This document shows, in pieces, positions 1 through 9,141 of a stretch of DNA of 64,000 nucleotides; positions within the stretch are counted from its first letter, which is position 1, and the number at the start of each line of letters is the position of its first letter. The notes beneath the pieces are model-generated. The model saw nothing but the letters and a program-made list of their open reading frames with translations. It was not told the origin of the DNA and did no database searches. The stretch is taken from the NCBI GenBank assembly GCA_934436435.1, contig CAKSAN010000004.1, positions 144,173 to 208,172 of the forward strand. Reading direction: 5' to 3'. The position numbers and the translations under genes are program-made. The stretch is from an uncultured Acetatifactor sp. (lineage in GTDB: Bacteria > Bacillota > Clostridia > Lachnospirales > Lachnospiraceae).

Positions 1-255
1 GTTATGTTTACTGCATTCCTGCCTATGTTTATCGGAGGCTTCATCAGTAGATTCGCCAACGAGAAACTGGGATATCTGTTGGGAGCGGTAACAACGGCAT
101 TCATTTCCCTGATGTATGCGAGACTGAATGTAGATTCTTCCATTCAACAGATTATTACAGCATTAATATTAGTGGGATTCCTGATTTATCTGAACAATGA
201 AAATAAAGTCATTGAATTAGTAATGTTGAGGAAAAGAAAAAGTGAAAAAGTATAA
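1..255 (+). CDS. Sugar ABC transporter permease, C-terminal fragment (cut by window edge)
   Basis: The frame is open at base 1, so only the last 84 or so residues are visible. They hold hydrophobic stretches and a short charged tail. The pattern of a glycine-rich segment, then an Asn-Glu pair, then a segment ending in a hydrophobic helix resembles the C-terminus of RbsC/YjfF-type permeases that import pentoses and other sugars. It overlaps the next gene by 14 bases, so the two are translationally coupled, and the downstream glycosidases fit a sugar importer. Family assignment is inferred from a fragment and is moderate only. Confidence 0.55.
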   Translation, partial: VMFTAFLPMFIGGFISRFANEKLGYLLGAVTTAFISLMYARLNVDSSIQQIITALILVGFLIYLNNENKVIELVMLRKRKSEKV

Positions 256-880
256 AGGAATTATTTTTGATCTGGACGGGGTTATTTGCTTTACAGATAA
301 ATATCACTATCAGGCATGGAAAAAGCTGGCTGACAGTCTTGGAATCTATTTTGACGAAGAAATCAATAACAGGCTCCGGGGAGTGAGCCGCATGAAGAGC
401 CTTGAGATCATACTGGAGCGCTCTGATAAAGAATATACATCCGGGGAAAAACAGCAGCTAGCAGATAGAAAAAATGAAGAGTATGTGAGACTTTTGGCTG
501 AGATGTCGCCGAAAGATCTGTCAGAAGAAGTAAAAGATACATTGGATGTTCTGCATAGCAGAGGATATTTGCTGGCAATCGGATCATCCAGTAAAAATGC
601 AAAAAATATTCTGAAGAGACTGGGACTTGGAAATTATTTTGATGCTGTGAGTGACGGAACGAATATTACAAAGTCCAAACCGGATCCGGAAGTATTTTTA
701 AAAGCAGCAGAGTATCTGCATGCAGACCCGGCAGAATGTCTGGTGGTAGAAGATGCCAAAGCGGGAATTGATGCAGCAACCGCCGGCGGCTTTGACAGTG
801 CAGGACTAGGTGAGGCGGCAGCCTATGAAAAAACAGTGTATGCAATGAAGAATTTTGCTGCATTAAAAGAGATACTGTAG
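242..880 (+). CDS. pgmB: Beta-phosphoglucomutase (HAD superfamily)
   Basis: This 212-residue protein should interconvert beta-glucose 1-phosphate and glucose 6-phosphate in the cytoplasm. The N-terminus carries the HAD nucleophile motif FDLDGV (Asp8/Asp10), followed by the LRGVSR cap-domain segment typical of beta-phosphoglucomutases, a Ser-rich motif II (GSSSK), the lysine in SKPDP and the acidic motif VVEDA. The start is GTG at 242, inside the end of the permease gene. In other Firmicutes pgmB sits in disaccharide or glucoside operons, and it does so here, before GH3 and GH78 genes. Other HAD sugar-phosphate mutases or phosphatases are the main alternative. Confidence 0.85.
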   Translation: MKKYKGIIFDLDGVICFTDKYHYQAWKKLADSLGIYFDEEINNRLRGVSRMKSLEIILERSDKEYTSGEKQQLADRKNEEYVRLLAEMSPKDLSEEVKDTLDVLHSRGYLLAIGSSSKNAKNILKRLGLGNYFDAVSDGTNITKSKPDPEVFLKAAEYLHADPAECLVVEDAKAGIDAATAGGFDSAGLGEAAAYEKTVYAMKNFAALKEIL

Positions 881-898
881 AAAGAAGAGGAAATAAAA

Positions 899-2581
899 AT
901 GGATTTGAAAAAAGCGCCATTTCATCTGAATAACGCAGACATTGCATGGGTGGACAGGACATTGGAATCCATGACATTAGAGGAAAAGATCGGTCAGTTG
1001 TTCTGCCCAATCGGTTATTCGACAGCACCGGAATATCTTAATATGCTGTTGTCATTTCGTATCGGAGGATTGTTCTTCCGAGATGGCGCAGGGGAAGAAA
1101 TGCGCAATACCTTTGAGTATGCGCAGAATCATTCGGTGATTCCGCTATTGATTCCCTCGAACCTGGAAGCAGGAGGTGATGGGGCATCCACAGATGGAAC
1201 TCCTTACAGCAAACAAATGGGCTGTGCAGCGGCGGGAGATAAAAAATACGCATACAGACTGGGCGAAATCGCAAGCTCAGAAGGAGCAGCTCTGGGGATT
1301 AACTGGGCATTTGCTCCGGTGGTGGATATCGATCTGAACTATCATAATCCTATCACAAATATACGAACCTATGGGAGTGACCCTCAGACAGTCTGGGAAT
1401 ATGCCACAGAATATATCAGGGCGGCACAGGCAAACGGAGTAGCTACTTCTGCAAAACATTTTCCCGGGGATGGCGTGGATGAGAGGGACCAGCATCTGCT
1501 GACCAGCGTGAATACAATGACCATGGAACAATGGGATGCTACCTATGGTGAAGTATATCGCAGAGTAATCGAGGCAGGAACACTGACGGTTATGGCAGGA
1601 CATATTGCAATGCCGGCATTTCAGAATTATTTTAATCCGGAACTTAAGGGGAAGATTGTGCCGGCAACGTTATCCAGAGAACTGTTACAGAATTTATTAC
1701 GGGAAAAGCTGGGATTCCAGGGATTGATTATCACAGATGCCACACCAATGGTAGGTTTTACTTCTGCGATGAAACGTTCTGCTTCCGTACCGTATGCCAT
1801 CGAAAGTGGCTGCGATATGATTCTGTTTAACAAAGATCTGGAAGAGGATTACCGGTTTATGATGGAAGGATATCGGAATGGAATCCTCTCGGAAAAGAGA
1901 CTGAACGATGCTAACCGTCGGATTCTGGCATTAAAAGCTGCCTTAAAATTGCATGAAAAAAAGGCAAAAAAAGAACTGGTACCTCCTGCAGAAGGATTGA
2001 CTGTACTGAAATGTGCAAAACATGTGGAATGGGCAAGAGAACTGGCAGATGCCTGTATTACACTGGTCAAAGATACGCAGGAACTGCTCCCAATCTCTCC
2101 TGCAAAACAAAAGAGAGTTCTTCTGGAGATCTTGGGAGAATTCCCTTCCAACGATCGTGTATTACACAAAATGAAGGCAGAGCTGGAAGCGAAGGGATTT
2201 GAAGTATTTCCTTATGAAAAAGAAGATTTTGAAAAAGGTGTGGATAATGTAGACAGTTTCCATCAGAAGTACGATTGTGTGATATATATCGGTAACGTAG
2301 AAAATGCCAGCAATAAGACAACTAATCGAATTAACTGGTATACATTCTGGGGACAGGGCAATAATGTGCCCTGGTTCGCAGATGAAGTGCCGGTACTTTT
2401 TATCAGTGTGGCGAATCCTTATCATCTATTGGATGTACCTATGATAAAGACATACATTAACTGCTATTCCAACAATGATTATATTTTGGAAGCAGTAGTA
2501 GAGAAAATTACCGGAGGAAGCAGGTTTAAGGGTAAGAATCCTATAGATCCTTTTTGTGGCAGAGAAGAATTGGCTTATTAA
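899..2581 (+). CDS. Glycoside hydrolase family 3 protein
   Basis: This 560-residue protein has a GH3 N-terminal TIM barrel (about residues 15-350) followed by a C-terminal alpha/beta region. The KHFPGDG motif near residue 184 and the Asp in ITDAT near residue 279, the expected catalytic nucleophile, support family 3. No signal peptide is visible, so it should act inside the cell on imported oligosaccharides. The KHFPG context is shared with beta-N-acetylglucosaminidases and beta-glucosidases, and I cannot decide the substrate from sequence alone. The following GH78 gene begins 25 bases downstream, which suggests joint action on a rhamnose-containing glycoside. Confidence 0.85.
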   Translation: MDLKKAPFHLNNADIAWVDRTLESMTLEEKIGQLFCPIGYSTAPEYLNMLLSFRIGGLFFRDGAGEEMRNTFEYAQNHSVIPLLIPSNLEAGGDGASTDGTPYSKQMGCAAAGDKKYAYRLGEIASSEGAALGINWAFAPVVDIDLNYHNPITNIRTYGSDPQTVWEYATEYIRAAQANGVATSAKHFPGDGVDERDQHLLTSVNTMTMEQWDATYGEVYRRVIEAGTLTVMAGHIAMPAFQNYFNPELKGKIVPATLSRELLQNLLREKLGFQGLIITDATPMVGFTSAMKRSASVPYAIESGCDMILFNKDLEEDYRFMMEGYRNGILSEKRLNDANRRILALKAALKLHEKKAKKELVPPAEGLTVLKCAKHVEWARELADACITLVKDTQELLPISPAKQKRVLLEILGEFPSNDRVLHKMKAELEAKGFEVFPYEKEDFEKGVDNVDSFHQKYDCVIYIGNVENASNKTTNRINWYTFWGQGNNVPWFADEVPVLFISVANPYHLLDVPMIKTYINCYSNNDYILEAVVEKITGGSRFKGKNPIDPFCGREELAY

Positions 2582-2606
2582 TGGAAGATATTTAAGGATA
2601 AAATAT

Positions 2607-5201
2607 ATGAAACTCGTTAATTTAAAAGTAAATCAGTTGGAAAATCCGCTTGGATATGATCTTTCTTTTTTGACATTGTCCTGGCAGGTCGAAAGTATGG
2701 AATCTGATTTTATCAACGCTATCAGAATCAAAATATGGACGGAATCCGAGGAGAATCTCTGTTATGATACGGGAATCCAAAACGACGTTCACGGGAATCA
2801 ATATCATATAAAAATGGAGCTGTTGCCGCGAACCCGTTACTATTGGAAGCTTTGGGGCATGGGAGACCGCGGAGATCAGAAAACGAGTGAAACTGCCTGG
2901 TTTGAAACAGGAAAGCAGGGAGAACCATGGAAGGCAAAGTGGATCGGCACACAGGAAGATACAGATCGTATGCCGTTTTTATATAGAGAGTTTTCCTGTG
3001 ACAGCAACTTAAAACAGGCGAGACTCTACATGTATGGCGTGGGATTATATGAAGCCTATCTGAATGAGGAGAAAGTCGGAGAAGAATACCTGACACCGGG
3101 ATACCATTCCTATGATCTTCGGATGGAATATCAGACATTCGATATTACAAAGCAGCTTTCTGATGGAAAAAACACTTTGGGCATACTGCTGGGAGAAGGC
3201 TGGTATAAGGGAAGATTCGGATTTGACGGAGAATTCAGCAATATTTACGGCATAAGTAAAAAATGTATATGTGAATTATACCTTCTGTATGAAGACGGTA
3301 GGGAAGAATGTATTGTCACGGATGAGACGTGGAAAGCAGTACAGAGTAATGTCGGCAGTAATAATATCTATGACGGGGAGAGTCTGGATGCAACCGCTAA
3401 ATGTGAGAAGCTGGAAGTGAAAGTTTTGCCGGATGATAAGAAATTATTGACGGAAAGAACAAATGTACCGGTTTGCAAAACCGAAAGCTTTTCCCCGGTG
3501 AAGAAAACATGGCAGCAGGATGGAACACTGCTTTTGGACTTTGGCGAAGCAATTACGGGCTGGGTAGAATGGAGCGGCAAATTGCAATATAGTCAGAAAG
3601 TTCGGCTGCAATATGGGGAAGTATTACAGAACGGTCATTTCTATCGGGACAATCTGCGGACAGCAAAAGCAGAATTTAATTATGTGTCAGCCGGAGCTGA
3701 TTGTACGGTGAGACCGCATTTTACCTTTTATGGATTTCGTTATGTGCAGGTTACCGGAGTGAAGCCGGAAGATACTATTGATTTTACGGCATATCGTCTG
3801 ATGTCTGCAATTCATCAGACCGGCTGGATTTATACATCCGATGAGAAAGTGAATATTTTACTGGAAAATACCAGGCGCTCTCAGAAGTGTAATTTTTTGG
3901 ATATTCCTACGGACTGTCCCCAGAGAGATGAACGGATGGGGTGGACCGGAGATGTGGCAGTGTTTGCACCTACAGCCTGTTTTCATGAGGACTGTTCGGT
4001 ATTTTTTAGACATTATATGAAAAGCTTGCGGGAAGAACAGAAGCTGAACAACGGAGAAGTTCATTTTTTTGTTCCAAGAATGAAGATTTCAGATGGAGAA
4101 AAGTGGAATCCGTTTTACGGAGATGGCTGTGCCAGTGGCTGGGGAGATGTGGCGACAATATTACCATGGACATTGTATCAGTATTATGGAGACAAACAGC
4201 TGCTTGCAGAGCAATATCCGACGATGTGCGACTGGGTCGATTATATGGCTCGTCAAAGCAGTGATAACCCGGTTCCTTATCTCTGGCAATCGGGCAGACA
4301 TTTGGGAGACTGGCTGGCATTAGATAACGGGAATATTTATAATCCCATCGGTAAGACGGATATTTATTTGATTTCTTCGGCATATTTTTACTACTCAGCA
4401 CTTTTGTGCAGTTACGCAGCCGGGGCACTGGGAGATGAGCGCCTTGAGGAATGGTGTTTATTGGCAGCTAATATTAAAAAGGCTTTTCTTGCATATTATT
4501 TTAACGGAAAAGGTGAACTTACGGTAGAACCCACGCAGACAGCCTGTGCATTATTACTTGAATTCGGATTATATTCCACAGAGGGGAAATCCTATCTGAC
4601 AGCTACATTAAAGCGGCTGCTGGAAGAAAATAAGGGGTTATTGAATACAGGATTTCTGGGTACACCTGTGCTGTGTCCTGCACTGTCGGAAAATGGCGAG
4701 AACCAATTGGCATATTCGTTGCTTCTGAATGAGAAATACCCGGGATGGCTGTATGAAGTAAATATGGGTTCCACTACAGTCTGGGAACGTTGGAATTCTC
4801 TGGAAGAGGACGGAACAATCAGTGGAACCGGTATGAACAGTCTGAATCATTATGCTTACGGCTGCATTGCGGGATGGATGTACCGCTATATGTGTGGATT
4901 TCGTCCGCAGATGAATGAGAAAATCTGTATGGTGTTACAACCTATGCCGGATAAGCGTTTTGCGGAAGTGAGTGGATATTGGGAGACTTCCTATGGAAGA
5001 TTTATGTCTGGATGGAAGTATGATGAAAATGGGAAGGTGTATTTTCAGATGGAAATTCCATGTAATGCAAAAGCAAAAGTGATTTTTCCAAATGAAAAAA
5101 GTTGTGTATTGTCCAAAGGTAAATATTGTTTTGATGAAAATGGTATAGTGGTCGGGCAGGGAAAAGGAGTCTGTGGTAATGTTATGGAAAAAGAAAGATA
5201 G
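2607..5201 (+). CDS. Alpha-L-rhamnosidase, GH78
   Basis: This 864-residue enzyme should release terminal alpha-L-rhamnose from plant glycosides or pectin fragments. The layout matches GH78: N-terminal beta-sandwich domains, then the (alpha/alpha)6 catalytic barrel with the diagnostic segment [14 protein letters not shown] near residues 435-448, and a C-terminal beta domain. ATG 2607 was chosen over the upstream in-frame start at 2556 because AAGGAT lies at a good distance and the earlier start falls inside the GH3 gene. There is no signal peptide, so hydrolysis is probably cytoplasmic. Its end overlaps the next gene. Confidence 0.93.
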   Translation: MKLVNLKVNQLENPLGYDLSFLTLSWQVESMESDFINAIRIKIWTESEENLCYDTGIQNDVHGNQYHIKMELLPRTRYYWKLWGMGDRGDQKTSETAWFETGKQGEPWKAKWIGTQEDTDRMPFLYREFSCDSNLKQARLYMYGVGLYEAYLNEEKVGEEYLTPGYHSYDLRMEYQTFDITKQLSDGKNTLGILLGEGWYKGRFGFDGEFSNIYGISKKCICELYLLYEDGREECIVTDETWKAVQSNVGSNNIYDGESLDATAKCEKLEVKVLPDDKKLLTERTNVPVCKTESFSPVKKTWQQDGTLLLDFGEAITGWVEWSGKLQYSQKVRLQYGEVLQNGHFYRDNLRTAKAEFNYVSAGADCTVRPHFTFYGFRYVQVTGVKPEDTIDFTAYRLMSAIHQTGWIYTSDEKVNILLENTRRSQKCNFLDIPTDCPQRDERMGWTGDVAVFAPTACFHEDCSVFFRHYMKSLREEQKLNNGEVHFFVPRMKISDGEKWNPFYGDGCASGWGDVATILPWTLYQYYGDKQLLAEQYPTMCDWVDYMARQSSDNPVPYLWQSGRHLGDWLALDNGNIYNPIGKTDIYLISSAYFYYSALLCSYAAGALGDERLEEWCLLAANIKKAFLAYYFNGKGELTVEPTQTACALLLEFGLYSTEGKSYLTATLKRLLEENKGLLNTGFLGTPVLCPALSENGENQLAYSLLLNEKYPGWLYEVNMGSTTVWERWNSLEEDGTISGTGMNSLNHYAYGCIAGWMYRYMCGFRPQMNEKICMVLQPMPDKRFAEVSGYWETSYGRFMSGWKYDENGKVYFQMEIPCNAKAKVIFPNEKSCVLSKGKYCFDENGIVVGQGKGVCGNVMEKER

Positions 5202-6171
5202 GGAAAAGAAACTTACTGATGATCTGAACAAAATCCGAAATGAAATTTTCCCTGAAATGAGAAGGACGGCGGAGCAGTTATACAGGTCTTCTGAAACTAC
5301 AAAACAGAAGATTCACTCATCACAGGAAAAGGTTATCTCTGTTTCCGCTGCAATGGAAGAAATTTCGGCGGGAACAGAGGAAATTTCTTCTGCTACGGAG
5401 CACATCTGGCTACAGACGCGTAATGTGAAGAAGAACATGGAAGCAATGGAGGTAGAAACATCTGCGGGAAATGAATTTGCGGTCAGTATTCAGGAAAGAG
5501 CCGGATTTATTAAAGCTAAGACAACGCAAAGCATGCAGAGGACTACCGAAGTTGTAGATGCCATGAGAAGTTCCATGGAAAGAAACATAGAGGAAAGCAA
5601 AAAAATAGAGAAAATAAGCAGTCTGACAGAATCAATTTTGGAAATTGCGGAACAGACCAATCTGCTGGCACTGAATGCTTCCATAGAGGCTGCGAGAGCA
5701 GGAGAAGCCGGTCGGGGTTTCTCTGTTGTTGCAGAAGAAATCGGGAAGCTGGCAGATAACAGCAGAAATAATGCGAATGCCATTCAGCTTTTGAACGGTC
5801 AGATTACGGAAACAGTGAATAATTTGTTGCAGAGCGCAAAGGAATTACTGGATTTCCTGGGTGGAGATCTGTCAGAAGATTATAAAGGTTTCACCATGCT
5901 GTCGGAACGTTACACGGCAGATGCAGATGAAATCAGCCGCATGATGAGCCATATTGGAAATATGGTATCTGATATAGACAGGGAAATGAAAGAACTGACA
6001 GAAAAAGTGAATGCTATCAATGTTTCTATTAATGAAAAAGAACAGGGAATGCAGGCTGTGACAAAGAATCTCACAGATCTGAACAGTACTTTCACAGAAA
6101 TTATGGATGAAACAGAAAAAAACAAAGATTGTGTGAGAAAAATGTTGGATGCAAAAGCGGTAGAGTTTTAA
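5179..6171 (+). CDS. Soluble methyl-accepting chemotaxis protein
   Basis: This 330-residue protein has no membrane segment. It is mostly coiled coil and contains the receptor hairpin tip ([19 protein letters not shown]) around residues 157-180 that contacts CheA and CheW. The charged N-terminus shows no recognisable ligand domain. ATG 5179 lies nine bases after AAAGGAG and is preferred to GTG 5173. It overlaps the end of the rhamnosidase gene by 23 bases, so the receptor is expressed with the glycosidases, which suggests it reports on their metabolism. That role is inference. Cytoplasmic receptors usually join the main receptor array or form their own clusters. Confidence 0.9.
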   Translation: MLWKKKDREKKLTDDLNKIRNEIFPEMRRTAEQLYRSSETTKQKIHSSQEKVISVSAAMEEISAGTEEISSATEHIWLQTRNVKKNMEAMEVETSAGNEFAVSIQERAGFIKAKTTQSMQRTTEVVDAMRSSMERNIEESKKIEKISSLTESILEIAEQTNLLALNASIEAARAGEAGRGFSVVAEEIGKLADNSRNNANAIQLLNGQITETVNNLLQSAKELLDFLGGDLSEDYKGFTMLSERYTADADEISRMMSHIGNMVSDIDREMKELTEKVNAINVSINEKEQGMQAVTKNLTDLNSTFTEIMDETEKNKDCVRKMLDAKAVEF

Positions 6172-6195
6172 AGGTACAAAAGGACAGGCGTAAGA

Positions 6196-7999
6196 ATGAA
6201 AAAGCAATTGGCAGTTATGATGTGCGCAATCAGTTTTGACAACCAGAGGAAAATACTGGAGGGTATTATTGCGGGAGCCAGAGAGCACGATTGCAATGTT
6301 TTTGTTTTTACAAATCATGTAAGCTATAATGAAAAAGAACTGAATAAACAGGGAGCGTTCAAAATCATGGAGCTTCCTGATTTTAAATTATTTGATGGAG
6401 TGATTCTGGCGGAAAATACGATTCAGTATCAACCCGCAGCAGACAGACTACTTTTGGAAATACAGAGAAGTGGAATCCCTGTGGTCAGTATTGATGATGA
6501 AATAGAGGGGATGGGATATGTCGGAATCTCCAATTATAACGCACAGAAACAGGTCGTAGAACATATTATTCATGAACATCATAAGGCAAGGATTGCCTAT
6601 GTTACCGGTCAGATTTCCAACAAAGATGGAAGAGAGCGCCTGAATGCTTACCAGGACGCGATGATGGAAGCGGGACTTGAGGTAGACAAGAAATTGATCT
6701 ATAAAGGAAACTATGATGTGGAAAGTGGTTGGAATGCTGTAAAATCTTTCCAAAAACAAAAGATACAGATGCCGGAAGCGATTATCTGTGCAAATGATAA
6801 TATGGCTATTGGAGTGATGAATCAACTGGAACTGGATGGATACCAGTCAGTTTGCCCGGGGGTACAAGGCAGTTGAAATTTTATTTTCTAATCAGTCAAA
6901 TCAAAAAATAACAGTCAAATCAAAAATGCATATTGGAGGCAGCTGCGGTTGTAAAGAGAAAGATATGTCGATCCGCGAGGTTCAGAAGAATTATGTAGAT
7001 GATATTCAGACGATGCGACAGACGGCGGATGGAATTAAAAACATGATAACGGAGTTCTCCGGATTGAAGCAGGAGACAGAATTGGTGGAAGCATTAAAAA
7101 AATATGTGGTGCAATCCGATATGAAGGGATTTTATCTGTGCCGTTGTAAGAGCGAGACAGGATACGGACTAACGAAGGGTGCCTTAGACAGTCGTCTGGA
7201 TATGAAGGAAGTGAACACAGAATATACGGAGAAAATGAAAGTAGTTCTTGCCTATGAAAAAGGATTTTTCCCGGTGTATGAGGATGGTGACAAAGGAGAT
7301 ATTATCCCTGGGAAGGCAAAGGAAAGAAAGGAAAATAATTTCTTTGTCGTGGTTCCGATATTTTATCAGAATTACTGCTATGGCTATTGTGTGTCGGTAG
7401 ATAGTTACTTTCCACTAAAATGTGAACTTTTTTTCTCCTGGACGCTGAACATTGGTATCGGTCTTGAGAATATCCGGAAGATTCAAATATTGAACCGGAT
7501 GCTCAATCGCATGAATAATATGTGGATGTATGATACGCTTACCCAGGTTTATAACAGAGCAGGTTTCTTTTACTATGCAGGAAATTTGCTGCAGAAACTT
7601 AAAAAACAGGGAGAAATGGCAGAACTGTTATTTGCGGATATCAATAGGCTGAAAAAGGTGAATGATACACAGGGACATCTTGTGGGAGATAAATTTATCA
7701 GAGAAATAGCTAATTGTATTAAGGAAAATCTGCGGGAAGAACAACTTCTGATGAGATATGGCGGCGATAAATTTGTGGTATTCGGAAGAATAACGGATGA
7801 AGAAGAGCAGAATCTTCAGATAAAAAATATCCGGGAAAGCATTGAACGACGAAACGAGACACAAAAGCTTGAATTTCCATTGAGTGCAAGCATCGGGGTT
7901 ACGGTATATCAGGCATCAGAAATTTTAGATCTGAATGTGATTATCGAGCAGGCAGATCATAAGATGTATGAGGAAAAAAGAAAGAAAAACAGCAGATGA
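6196..7999 (+). pseudogene. Periplasmic-binding-protein-like/GGDEF sensor, split by a frameshifting deletion
   Basis: Two overlapping frames form one protein. 6196-6876 encodes a LacI/RbsB-type sugar-binding fold (226 residues). 6836-7999 encodes its last strand (ARGYKAVEILF), a linker region and a C-terminal GGDEF domain with the motif GGDKF. About 40-50 residues normally found between the segments ending LELDGY and VDTSQFARGYKAVE are missing and the frame changes, so the binding domain is incomplete. The junction lies in TGGATAC, a likely microhomology between the two original sites. GGDKF deviates from GGDEF, so cyclase activity was uncertain even in the ancestor. An internal ATG at 6836 could still give a separate GGDEF protein. 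Assembly error is the alternative. Confidence 0.75.
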
Positions 8000-8008
8000 G
8001 CAGTAGAG

Positions 8009-8039
8009 AAGACCGAAGGAAAACTATTCCTTCGGTCTT
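8009..8039. terminator. Convergent hairpin terminator
   Basis: A 12-bp perfect stem (AAGACCGAAGGA paired with TCCTTCGGTCTT) with a 7-base loop sits between two convergent genes and contains the stop codon of the PHP gene. The following U-tract is weak on both strands. Confidence 0.7.
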
Positions 8040-9010
8040 AAATTTTCTAATACTTCATCCGGTACATACAGCTTCCCCCAGCCGGTGCCGAGGTCGATCT
8101 TGGGCTTGTTGGCACCGTGGAAGTCGGAGCCGCCGCTGATCTTTAGATCATATTTGGAGGCAAGTCCCCGGATCTGGCGTTCCTCGGCGGTATTGTAGGT
8201 GCTGTAGATGGCTTCGATGCCTACGAGGCCGATGGACTTCAATTCCGCTACGAGATTATCCAGCCGCTCATCGCTCATGTGATAGAGAATCGGATGCGCC
8301 AGCACGGGAACCCCACCGGCTCCCAGGATCAGTTCCACCGCCTGGGCGGGAGTGACCTTTTCCCTCGGAACGAAGCAGGGACAGTGGTCGCCCACATAGC
8401 GCTCGAAAGCTTCCTTCATGCTCTGGATATAGCCGTGGGAGAGCAGATACCTTGCAAAGTGCGCTCTGGTAATGACCGCACCGGGGAATTCCGTCAGAAG
8501 CGCCTCATAGGTGATGTCGACGCCGTGTTCTCTAAGGAGGGCACACATTTTCTCGTTGCGGTTCTCCCGGGAACGGATGAAATCCTCTAAGTAATGGGCG
8601 AAATCCGGCTGCTGATAATCGATGAAAAGCCCCACCATGTGGATATCTTTTCCCTGATACTCGGTGGACAGCTCAATGCCGGGAATGATTTCCGGCACCT
8701 GAGAAGCGGGGGCGTCAGTGTCTGCAGAGGAAGGGAATACGTCTGCAGCCTTTGGAGCAGGAGTGTCAGACCCAGACTGGGAAGGAACCGTAAGGCAGGG
8801 GACGGCATTCTTCGGGGAAGAAATGACCGGAGAAGCCGTCCGGCCCTGTCGCAGCCCCTCCGCATACCGGATCGCCCGATCCAGCCCGTTTACCGTATCA
8901 TGATCCGTGAGGGCGAAGGCTCGCAGTCTTTTTTTCATAGCGTAATCGACTAATTCTTCCGGGGTGTAAGTACCGTCGGAGCAGGTGGAATGTACATGTA
9001 AATCTACCAT
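8024..9010 (-). CDS. PHP-domain phosphoesterase with a low-complexity insertion
   Basis: This 328-residue protein belongs to the PHP metal-dependent phosphoesterases related to E. coli YciV/RNase AM and nucleoside 3',5'-bisphosphate phosphatases. Metal-binding motifs are clear: HVHSTCSDG near residue 5, LTDHDTV near 34, PGIELS near 110, and a C-terminal GSDFHG. Residues 53-105 form a Ser/Pro/Ala-rich stretch between the DHD motif and PGIELS, which normally lie much closer together. ATG 9010 was chosen because AAAGGA precedes it and the family starts at VDLHVHS. It is a single-gene unit, converging on the operon to its left. Confidence 0.85.
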   Translation of the reverse strand: MVDLHVHSTCSDGTYTPEELVDYAMKKRLRAFALTDHDTVNGLDRAIRYAEGLRQGRTASPVISSPKNAVPCLTVPSQSGSDTPAPKAADVFPSSADTDAPASQVPEIIPGIELSTEYQGKDIHMVGLFIDYQQPDFAHYLEDFIRSRENRNEKMCALLREHGVDITYEALLTEFPGAVITRAHFARYLLSHGYIQSMKEAFERYVGDHCPCFVPREKVTPAQAVELILGAGGVPVLAHPILYHMSDERLDNLVAELKSIGLVGIEAIYSTYNTAEERQIRGLASKYDLKISGGSDFHGANKPKIDLGTGWGKLYVPDEVLENLRPKE

Positions 9011-9141
9011 AATAGCAAAGATCCTTTCTGCACGCAGAAAAATGCGCACGGCTTACAGTGTCGTTAAATAACATCAAAGATTCGTGATACCATAGATAAA
9101 AAATGGATGTCGGCAGCACCGGCATCCATTTTATTTTTGTC

